A stretch of DNA of 17,455 bases from Chitinophagaceae bacterium (GTDB lineage Bacteria > Bacteroidota > Bacteroidia > Chitinophagales > Chitinophagaceae), in NCBI GenBank assembly GCA_003167015.1, contig PMUF01000259.1, positions 10,911 through 28,365 of the forward strand, read 5' to 3'. Below, one piece after another: positions 8,008-14,179 of this stretch. Each line of letters begins with the position of its first letter. Positions within the stretch are counted from its first letter, which is position 1. The notes beneath the pieces are model-generated. The model made no database searches and had not been told where the DNA came from. It was given only the letters and a program-made list of their open reading frames with translations. The position numbers and the translations under genes are program-made.

Positions 8008-8184
8008 CTATTTATGGGTAATCTTTGCCTTTTTAAATAGGGTGTTAGTGCGTAGCATTTGTGTAAAAAGCCTTAATTTTTCTATATCAGGACGATATAT
8101 ATCCCGTCTAAGGCGGCTTATTTCACCTTCATTAGATGAAGGATCTAATGCTGTTTTTTCAATCGATTTTTTTTCAATTGACAT
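8008..8184 (-). CDS. Small protein (58 residues) upstream of the nucleotidyltransferase; possible partner
   Basis: Short frame found by reading the minus strand: ATG at 8184, TAG at 8010-8008. The protein begins MSIEKKSIEKTALDPSSNEG, continues EISRLRRDIYRPDIEKLRLF, and ends TQMLRTNTLFKKAKITHK. The C-terminal half looks helical and basic; the N-terminal 20 residues look disordered. No known domain is recognised. The spacing of 6 nt to the nucleotidyltransferase start and the shared AT-rich composition support a real two-gene operon. The arrangement (small first gene, nucleotidyltransferase second) resembles toxin-antitoxin pairs, so a neutraliser or adaptor role is possible, but this is inference. 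No good Shine-Dalgarno site is visible. Confidence 0.6.
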   Translation of the reverse strand: MSIEKKSIEKTALDPSSNEGEISRLRRDIYRPDIEKLRLFTQMLRTNTLFKKAKITHK

Positions 8185-8312
8185 AAGGAGTCTAATTTTC
8201 GGGAATGATGATGCAATTTAAACAAATTCTTTAAGTTTTATCAATTAAAATGGTTAACAAAACTCTTTATATTGTTGATGTTCATAGTATTATGGGATTT
8301 AAGAAAGCTTTC

Positions 8313-8341
8313 ATCTGACTCGATTTAAATCGCCATCAGAT
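8313..8341. repeat. 29-bp imperfect inverted repeat with a perfect 12-bp core palindrome
   Basis: Arms ATCTGA-CT-CGATTT and AAATCG-CCA-TCAGAT meet without a loop: the core CGATTTAAATCG (8321-8332) is a perfect palindrome, and the outer 6-bp arms pair again after a small bubble. It lies about 130 bp upstream of the small-protein/nucleotidyltransferase operon. It could be an operator or a recombination site; no T-run follows, so a terminator is unlikely. Confidence 0.45.
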
Positions 8342-8812
8342 CCTGGTTTCTTTATAGATTGATTCGAGTACCATAATTTGTTTGTTGTTTGCAAATCGGG
8401 AACATAAAAATATGAATTCAAGCTCCCGACCTTAATGACAACTGGCTTCACGTTTTAACCAACCTCACGCACTTCCTCTAATTGACTACTTCGTAGATGG
8501 GGTCAACCACCCCAGAACGGTGGATCAAGATGATAAGAATTTACAGTATCTACCTAACTAGCAAGCATGCTACCGGCAAATAACTAGCCATAACGTTAAT
8601 TGCTAAATCTCAATCACCATTTTCGAAAGAAGAGCGATATATAAACCGGTGGAACCATGCAATTTTCGGCATTCAGTCCTTACAAGCTCCCCCATTAGAC
8701 AAAACCGATTCATTGACCAACCTTTTTAATAAGGGGAAGTTAGGTTTTTCCCAATATTTCAGCCTCATGAGAGCCTTAGAAAACCAAGGCGAGATATCAT
8801 GGGGAACTGTAA
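8342..8812. other. AT-rich non-coding or decayed stretch; possible unidentified remnant 8584-8823 (+)
   Basis: No intact gene is seen. On the plus strand one frame is open without a start codon from 8584 to a TAA at 8821. It reads AITLIAKSQSPFSKEERYIN, then RWNHAIFGIQSLQAPPLDKT, and ends MRALENQGEISWGTVKYI. It abuts the peptidase frame, which is open from 8813 in another phase, so the two could be pieces of one frameshifted gene. The text is not recognised as a domain, and no TAAHC-like catalytic histidine motif was found in any plus frame here. Confidence 0.35.
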
Positions 8813-9364
8813 AATATATCTAATAGAGAAAGAAAGGAATTTTTCCTTTCATCTAAAAATGATGATGTAGGAATTATCTATCTAGATTCTATTTATCAAG
8901 ATGGCATGGCGTATGGATCAGAATTTGTGAATACACTCGTGAAAAGAGGCTATAGGCCAATTGATATATCTTGGATCGATACTGTTTGTGATTTTCATAG
9001 ACTGGATTCAGTTATGTGTATCGGATATCCGAAAGAGGCAACTATTTTTAAACCTAAACAGAGTGCATTTGAATCGATATACTCTGGCGACTTCAAGAAT
9101 TGGAATATCATCACTAAAGGATTCATTTATGATAATCCGCCGAATTCAAATTTCTTTTCTGCATCGATCTTCACCTATCATGGTTTTAGTGGTGGTCCAG
9201 TAATTTTGAATGGAAGACTGATCGGCCTTGTCAGCGGTTTCGGTTTTGACTATAAAGAATCCAATTCAATTCTACTAAACAAGTATTTTGTATACCACCC
9301 CTATTTCATAAAAGCGACTCTTATATATAAATATCTCAAAGAGTTCGATTCCCGAATTCATTAA
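8813..9364 (+). pseudogene. Trypsin-like (S1-fold) serine peptidase remnant, N-terminal part missing
   Basis: The frame is open from 8813, right after an in-frame TAA at 8810, to TAA at 9364; an ATG at 8906 gives a 152-residue product but lies downstream of conserved sequence, so it is unlikely to be the native start. Upstream of that ATG the frame reads NRERKEFFLSSKNDDVGIIY, in which DDVGII fits the catalytic-Asp strand (DIALL type) of trypsin-like peptidases. Downstream, HGFSGGPVILNGRLIGLVSG is the catalytic serine loop plus following strand. The His of the triad should lie further upstream and is not found. So at least the first third is lost or frameshifted. AT-rich composition matches the neighbouring accessory genes. 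Such peptidases occur alone and in defence loci; context here is too eroded to say. Confidence 0.6.
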
Positions 9365-9741
9365 AGAATTGTGTGGTACAGCATCTTGGTATGGAATAAG
9401 ATAAATAAATCTTAAATTTCAGAACGCTAAATTTCAACATTACTGAGAAGTTTTTTTCAAAAAACCTGCAAGCGGTTAGACGCGGAACTCTTTTTACAAT
9501 AGATCGAAAAGTGGCGGATACTTTCGATCGTTTCAAGGCATCTCATTTCGCTCTACTACAAAGTGCTCAAGACATCAGCTTGCAGCTATCAGCAAGGTCC
9601 AGATGCAAATATCCTCCTTTTTTTCCAATCCATTTTGAGTATTCTATTTTGATATTCTCAAAAATAGCCGGAACCTACATCTCTCAAATCCGATCCAAAA
9701 TTGTTTGAACTCTGTACCATCACGTTCGCGTTGCGGGAATG
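9365..9741. other. Gene-free AT-rich spacer with one hairpin (9502-9529)
   Basis: No convincing gene. Short frames on both strands look like chance. The one structure is a hairpin: arm GATCGAAAAGT (9502-9512), loop GGCGGAT, arm ACTTTCGATC (9520-9529), pairing 10 bp with one bulged A. No T-run follows on either strand, so it is not a standard terminator. The stretch separates the peptidase remnant from the 3' end of nudK. Confidence 0.4.
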
Positions 9742-10326
9742 TTAAAGCAATTTATGCAATTGGGCATATTGTAATAAGAGGATGGTCTTGCCGTCCCTGA
9801 TACCGCCGGAGGCGATCATTTCCAATGCCGTGGCATAAGGTATTTCGAGGACTTCTATGTTTTCGTCTTCTTCTTCGAGGCCGCCACCTTCGCTGATTTT
9901 CATCTCTTTTGTATAACTGGCCACGAAAAAATAGAGGATTTCGGTGACCGAGCCGGGGGACATATAGGCTTCGAATACTTTTTGCACCTGGTCGATCTTA
10001 TAGCCGGTCTCTTCTTCGGTCTCCCGCCGGATGGCGACTTCGGGATGGTCTTTGTCCAGTAATCCCGCGCAGGTTTCGATCAGCATCCCGGTTTCGTTGC
10101 CGTTGACATAGGTCGGGAGGCGAAACTGCCGCGTGAGGATGACTGTTTGGCTTTCTTTGTTGTAGAGCAGGATCGTAGCGCCGTTGCCGCGGTCATAGAC
10201 TTCCCGAACCTGCCGGACGGTGTGGTGGTCCGACGTTGTCTTATCGTAGGTGATTTTTCTCAGGGTGTACCAGTTGTCGGAGAGTACCTTGTCTTCGATA
10301 ATGCTGATTTTTACAGGACTGATCAT
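9742..10326 (-). CDS. nudK: NudK-type Nudix hydrolase (GDP-mannose / nucleotide-sugar pyrophosphatase)
   Basis: 194 residues, the length of E. coli NudK, with close matches along the chain as I recall it: EDKVLSDNWYTLRKITYD at the start, REVYDRGNGATILLYN (about 41-56), LTRQFRLPTYVNGNETGMLI, ETCAGLLDKDHPEVAIRRET then EEETGY (the Nudix box, with the same spacing shift as NudK), AYMSPGSVTE, and GGGLEEEDENIEVLEIP near the end. NudK hydrolyses GDP-mannose to GMP and mannose 1-phosphate (family knowledge). It would act in the cytoplasm on nucleotide-sugar pools. ATG at 10326, 45 bp from the divergent deoR-type ATG; the TGATCAT that spans its start codon is the first of four phased TGAT motifs. GC-rich, so part of the core genome rather than the adjacent AT-rich block. 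Confidence 0.9.
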   Translation of the reverse strand: MISPVKISIIEDKVLSDNWYTLRKITYDKTTSDHHTVRQVREVYDRGNGATILLYNKESQTVILTRQFRLPTYVNGNETGMLIETCAGLLDKDHPEVAIRRETEEETGYKIDQVQKVFEAYMSPGSVTEILYFFVASYTKEMKISEGGGLEEEDENIEVLEIPYATALEMIASGGIRDGKTILLLQYAQLHKLL

Positions 10327-10362
10327 TTTTGATTACTTTTGATCTATTATGATCAAAAGTAA
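10320..10362. promoter_or_regulatory. Shared nudK / deoR-type control region: inverted repeat, phased TGAT motifs, opposed -7 boxes
   Basis: Arms TTACTTTTGATC (10333-10344) and GATCAAAAGTAA (10351-10362) are perfect 12-bp inverted repeats around TATTAT. TGAT begins at 10320, 10330, 10340 and 10350, exactly 10 bp apart. Each arm holds TACTTTTG, a perfect TAnnTTTG -7 box: plus strand 10334-10341 for the deoR-type gene and minus strand 10361-10354 for nudK. For nudK a TTTG (minus strand, 10384-10381) lies 19 bp upstream, the expected -33 spacing, inside the regulator's coding sequence. Likely an operator for the DeoR-family protein as well as a bidirectional promoter (inference). Confidence 0.65.
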
Positions 10363-10371
10363 CCATTGCCC

Positions 10372-11124
10372 ATGAATTTTCAAAAAAGAAAGCTAGCTAT
10401 CCTGCGGAAGCTGGAAGAGGCGGGGGAAGCGGACATCAAGGGATTGGCGTCCGACATGAAGGTGGCGGACATCACGGTCCGGCGGGACCTGAACCTACTG
10501 GCTGCGGATGGGTTGTTGTACCGGACGCACGGGGGCGCTATGAAGGTCGATCCTTTTGAGCCGCCCTATCCTTTTGCCAACAAGGCGGCGATGAATGCTG
10601 AGGCCAAGGAGGCGATTGCACGGCGGGCAGCTGCGGAGGTCGTCGATGGGGATATTTTGCTGATGGATTGCGGCAGTACCGTATTCCGGGTGTGTCCGTT
10701 CATTAAAAATAAAAAGATCCGGGTGGTCACGAATTCGTTGCCGGTGGTGTCGGCCTTACAGGGCAGCAGAGTGGAGGTCAATGTTATCGGCGGGGAATTC
10801 GATGCGGAGCGGCAGGCGATCCATGGGAAGATGGCGGAATACCATATCAAGAAATACCGGGCGACGAAGGCTTTTTTGGGGGCAGACGGTATTTCAGGGG
10901 CGGGGTTATTTGCGAACAGTGAGAAGGAGGCCACGTTGACGCTGGCCATGGCCGGGCAGAGCGGTGCCACTTACTTGTTGTGCGATGCGGCGAAGATCGG
11001 GAAGGAGACTTATTTACATTTTGCCGATCTCGGCGTGATCGATACGTTGATCACCGATGCGCCTGCGGCGGCGTGCCGGGCGATCCGGAAGGCAGGGATA
11101 CGGGTGATGCATGTTAAGGCTTGA
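10372..11124 (+). CDS. DeoR/GlpR-family transcriptional regulator
   Basis: 250-residue repressor-type regulator. The N-terminal winged helix-turn-helix (about 4-58) ends in the family signature ITVRRDLNLLAADGLLYRTH followed by GGA. The C-terminal sugar-phosphate sensor domain shows MDCGSTVFRV, VTNSLPVVSAL, IGGEFDAERQAIHG, FLGADGIS and LLCDAAKIGKETYLHFADLG, all at the usual places, so ligand sensing should be intact. Family members respond to phosphorylated sugars and often repress their own gene. Start taken as ATG 10372; a TTG at 10366 would add only two residues. Divergent from nudK with a shared palindromic promoter, which suggests it controls both. Its last 11 bp overlap the 3' end of the converging dipeptidase gene. 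Confidence 0.9.
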   Translation: MNFQKRKLAILRKLEEAGEADIKGLASDMKVADITVRRDLNLLAADGLLYRTHGGAMKVDPFEPPYPFANKAAMNAEAKEAIARRAAAEVVDGDILLMDCGSTVFRVCPFIKNKKIRVVTNSLPVVSALQGSRVEVNVIGGEFDAERQAIHGKMAEYHIKKYRATKAFLGADGISGAGLFANSEKEATLTLAMAGQSGATYLLCDAAKIGKETYLHFADLGVIDTLITDAPAAACRAIRKAGIRVMHVKA

Positions 11125-12382
11125 CCGAGGCTGAGGCGGGCGCGGGTGGTTCGGGGACTTCATTGGCTTTCAGGACGCGGATGAAATTGCCGCCGAGGAT
11201 CTTGGTAATATCTTCAGGTTTATAGCCGCGCTTGAGCAGTTCGCGGGTAATGAGCGGATAGGTGGTCACATCATTCAGCTGTTGGGGCGGGGATTCGATG
11301 CCGTCGAAGTCCGAGCCGAGGCCGACGTGGTCGGTGCCGATCAATTTGACGATATAGTCGATATGGTCGATCAGCAGGGACAAGGGGGCGCGGAGGGAAT
11401 CAGCCTCCTGCGGGTATTTCTTCGAGAGGTATTCGTTGACAGCGTAGGTAGGAGTTTTTACGGCGGCCATGCTGTCTATTTCGGATTGATGACGTGCCAT
11501 GAAGCGTATCATCCGCGGGACGTAATTGCTGTCGAGGAAACCGGAATAGAAATTGACCTGGATGACGCCACCATTGACGCCCACGGCCCGGATCTGATCG
11601 TCCTTGAGGTTGCGGTAGACGTGGCACAGAGCGTAGACACTGCTATGACTGACGAGTACCGGTTTGTTGACGGTGTGGATGGCGTCCCAGAAAGTTTGTT
11701 CGCCTACATGGGACAGGTCTACGAGCATGCCCAACTGGTTCATATGTCTGACGATGGCCTTGCCGTGTTCGGTGAGCCCATAGGGGGTGACGGTGAAGGC
11801 CTTCGATGATTCATCTGCCGCGGAGGTAGCCCAGGGGGTGCTGTTGTTCCACGTCAGGGTCATATATCTTACACCCCGCCGGTAGAAGCTATCCAGGTAA
11901 TCCATATTGTCTTCGATCATATGGCCGCCTTCAACGCCGATCATGGCTGCCAGCCGATGGTGTTTGACCGCTTTTTCGAGGCCGGCCACGTCGGTGACGA
12001 TCTGCATTTTGTCCGGGTTGCGGCCGGCGATGGCGTAGAGGCTGTCGATCTCGCGGTTGGCAAATTTGAAAGCCCTGCCGACACCATAGGTGTCATCACA
12101 AAAGACAGAGAAGACCTGGACGTCGACGCCGCCTTTTTTGAAGCGGGCGAGGTCGGAGTGGGTCTTGCCGGTGAGGTCGGTCTCGATATCCATGCCTTCC
12201 ATGGTGGCGGTCGACAGCACGTCGTTGTGGGTGTCCACGACGATGGCTTTTTCGTGTAATTTCAGGTATTCCTGGGTGTGGGCATTGCCGGCGGATGCGA
12301 GGACGATGGCGGCGATGATGGAAGTATAGCGAGCGGCGGTGGCGGTGCGGGCGAAAATAGAGCGGAGGCGAGGGTGGTGCAT
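11114..12382 (-). CDS. Membrane dipeptidase, peptidase family M19 (renal dipeptidase-like)
   Basis: Zinc dipeptidase of the amidohydrolase TIM-barrel fold, 422 residues. Metal and active-site motifs are in order: VVDTHND (His52, Asp54), GVEGGHMIE (bridging Glu151), LVDLSHVG (His225), VLVSHSSV (His246) and GLGSDFDG (Asp358 region). Family members hydrolyse dipeptides, some with a D-residue at the C-terminus. A hydrophobic N-terminal stretch (YTSIIAAIVLASAGNAHTQ) suggests export to the periplasm. The C-terminus is Pro/Ala-rich (PEPPAPASASVKP). ATG at 12382, 9 bp after the stop of the beta-lactamase-fold gene on the same strand, so one transcript is likely. The pair would suit processing of cell-wall or imported peptides containing D-amino acids (inference). 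Confidence 0.92.
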   Translation of the reverse strand: MHHPRLRSIFARTATAARYTSIIAAIVLASAGNAHTQEYLKLHEKAIVVDTHNDVLSTATMEGMDIETDLTGKTHSDLARFKKGGVDVQVFSVFCDDTYGVGRAFKFANREIDSLYAIAGRNPDKMQIVTDVAGLEKAVKHHRLAAMIGVEGGHMIEDNMDYLDSFYRRGVRYMTLTWNNSTPWATSAADESSKAFTVTPYGLTEHGKAIVRHMNQLGMLVDLSHVGEQTFWDAIHTVNKPVLVSHSSVYALCHVYRNLKDDQIRAVGVNGGVIQVNFYSGFLDSNYVPRMIRFMARHQSEIDSMAAVKTPTYAVNEYLSKKYPQEADSLRAPLSLLIDHIDYIVKLIGTDHVGLGSDFDGIESPPQQLNDVTTYPLITRELLKRGYKPEDITKILGGNFIRVLKANEVPEPPAPASASVKP

Positions 12383-12391
12383 AATTGTATT

Positions 12392-14023
12392 TTATATCCG
12401 GTGAAAATCGAGGTCCTGAAAATCGTAGCTGAAGTCTGTGAGCGGGGACACCGGCAGCATTTTTATGCCGGAGGCGATGCCGCGCTGGTCGAGGGTGAAG
12501 AGGACGAAGGCGTCGGCGCCCATGCTGCGGTCGCGCCATTTGACGATGAAGGAATTGCCTTTATAAGGCAGCATCTCGCCGGTCAGCTTTGGGGAGCGTT
12601 TGCTGTCGAACCAGGGTTTGCCGTTCTTCATCGAGATGACAATTTCGCCGAGCCAGGGATCGCGGTAGGTACCCAGGTAGATCGAGAGGTCACGTGCGGA
12701 TGCAATGGGCGCCCCGCGGCGGCCGGAGACGGTGGTAGCCTGCTGTGCCTGGAAGGTTGCGACTTCTTTCCAGATCGAATCAGTGATATGCTTTGCCGAG
12801 GCCAGCTGAGACTGTCTGATCGCCGCATATTCGGTGACCCTGTCCGTGCCAGTGACGCCGAGGTAGGCATCCTTGATCTGGTTAGTGATAGCGGAGAAGG
12901 CGAGGCCTTCTTCCTGGTTGGTAAGGACGATGATGCCTAATTGCAGTTCGGGGATCATGGTGATCTGGGTGACCATGCCTTCGAGGCCACCGGTATGGCT
13001 GATCTGTTTGTAGCCTTTTACATCATTGACGAGGAACCCGAGGGCATAGGCTGCAAAATGGGTATTGTAGGTGCCGGGGCTGCCGAAGGGGATGATGGTT
13101 TGAGGCGACCAGCGTTCCTTTAATACTGCAGGAGAAAAGAGTTTTTGGCTGTCGCCGTATGTACCGCCTGCGAGATGGAGCTGCACCCATTTGCTGAGGT
13201 CGGCAATACTGGAATAGATACCGCCGGCGGCATGGTCGACTTTTGACCGGCTCCTGGCGATGACCTGTACTTTTCCCTCCACATTGGCGTGGCCGTCGAT
13301 AACATCGCTGCTATCGCGCAGCCGGTCGTAGCTGGCGGCGCTATGCGTCATACCGAGTGGCTGCATGATCTTTTTCTCTATAAAGTCTTCCCAGCTCATG
13401 CCGCTGACGCGGGCGACGACTTCACCGGCGACGATGTAGAGGTTATTGTCGTAGGCGTAGGTCGAGCGGAAGCTTGTGACCGGTTTGAGGAACTGCAGGT
13501 TGTGTAGGATATCGGGGATGGTGAAATCGCTGGAATCCGGGAAGAACATGAGGTCGCCGGCGCCCAGGCCCATGCCGCTGCGGTGGCAGAGGAGGTCCCT
13601 GATGGTGAACTCTTCAGTGACATAGGGATCATAGAGCTTAAATTCGGGGATGTATTTTCTGACTTTGTCGTCCCAGTTGAGCCGCCCTTCGTCGACCAGC
13701 ATACCGAGGGCGGCGGTGGTGAAGGCTTTGCTGTTAGAGGCGATACCGAACAGCGTGTTTTCGTCCACGGGCTGGCGGGTGTCGAGGGATCGGACGCCAT
13801 AGCCTTTGGAGTGGATGACTTTACCATCCTTGATGATGCAGACGGCGATGCCGGGGACGTCGAAGGTTTTGAGCGTTCGGGTGACGAGGCTGTCGATGGC
13901 GTCGGCGGTGAGCGGTTGGGTTGCGGCTCCCGGAGAGCCGGAGGTTGGGGCGCCCGGGGATTGGGCGTGGGTGGAGGCGGTGAGGACCCACAGCCCCAAA
14001 AGGGTCAGCGTGAATTTTCTCAT
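12392..14023 (-). CDS. Serine hydrolase of the beta-lactamase/penicillin-binding fold (class C-like) with C-terminal DUF3471-like domain
   Basis: 543 residues. Signal peptide at 1-20 (MRKFTLTLLGLWVLTASTHA). The beta-lactamase fold runs from about 40 to 420: nucleophile motif SNSK (96-99), YDN (191-193) as the Y-x-N motif, and HTGG (343-346) in the KTG place, as in esterases, D-aminopeptidases and class C-like enzymes. A C-terminal beta domain at about 440-543 (LSIYLGTYRDPWLGEIVISM) resembles DUF3471. Most such Bacteroidota proteins are D-amino-acid-peptide hydrolases or esterases rather than true beta-lactamases, so antibiotic resistance is not claimed. ATG at 14023; a near -7 box, TATATTTA on the minus strand (14047-14040), lies just upstream. 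First gene of a likely two-gene operon with the M19 dipeptidase. Confidence 0.9.
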   Translation of the reverse strand: MRKFTLTLLGLWVLTASTHAQSPGAPTSGSPGAATQPLTADAIDSLVTRTLKTFDVPGIAVCIIKDGKVIHSKGYGVRSLDTRQPVDENTLFGIASNSKAFTTAALGMLVDEGRLNWDDKVRKYIPEFKLYDPYVTEEFTIRDLLCHRSGMGLGAGDLMFFPDSSDFTIPDILHNLQFLKPVTSFRSTYAYDNNLYIVAGEVVARVSGMSWEDFIEKKIMQPLGMTHSAASYDRLRDSSDVIDGHANVEGKVQVIARSRSKVDHAAGGIYSSIADLSKWVQLHLAGGTYGDSQKLFSPAVLKERWSPQTIIPFGSPGTYNTHFAAYALGFLVNDVKGYKQISHTGGLEGMVTQITMIPELQLGIIVLTNQEEGLAFSAITNQIKDAYLGVTGTDRVTEYAAIRQSQLASAKHITDSIWKEVATFQAQQATTVSGRRGAPIASARDLSIYLGTYRDPWLGEIVISMKNGKPWFDSKRSPKLTGEMLPYKGNSFIVKWRDRSMGADAFVLFTLDQRGIASGIKMLPVSPLTDFSYDFQDLDFHRI

Positions 14024-14138
14024 TGCATTCGACTTTTGCTAAATATAGGGAAAAAATCAAGCCGGATCATGGAGGTAAGCGGCTTAATTTTAAGTAATTA
14101 CTATTACCGCCCAACCTTTATGAGGGTGGCGCCGTTCA

Positions 14139-14146
14139 TAATTTTG
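14139..14146 (+). promoter_or_regulatory. Candidate -7 box of the repeat-lipoprotein promoter
   Basis: TAATTTTG, a perfect TAnnTTTG, with TTTA 18 bp upstream (14117-14120) near the -33 position. The predicted transcript would have a leader of roughly 30 nt before ATG 14180. Confidence 0.5.
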
Positions 14147-14179
14147 TAGCTTTAGTCATCACTAAAAACACCGAGTCCC

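Noticed and set aside
8250..8318. 22-residue plus-strand frame MVNKTLYIVDVHSIMGFKKA...
   Set aside because: Too short to judge, no ribosome-binding site, and its stop falls inside the palindrome at 8313-8341; likely chance in AT-rich DNA.
9339..9358. GTTCGATTCCC, like a tRNA T-loop, possible attachment site
   Set aside because: The flanking bases do not form a T-stem, no acceptor or anticodon arm is present, and it is coding sequence at the end of the peptidase frame.
9336..9708. Two short frames (about 65 codons) on opposite strands in the spacer before nudK
   Set aside because: They show no domain, no ribosome-binding site and no conserved pattern, and one runs antisense into the peptidase remnant.
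12096..12940. Long open frames on both strands opposite the dipeptidase and beta-lactamase-fold genes
   Set aside because: They are low-complexity (Arg/His/Pro or Gly/Asp/Val rich) and lie antisense or out of phase to genes with clear catalytic motifs; GC-rich codon bias opens such shadows.
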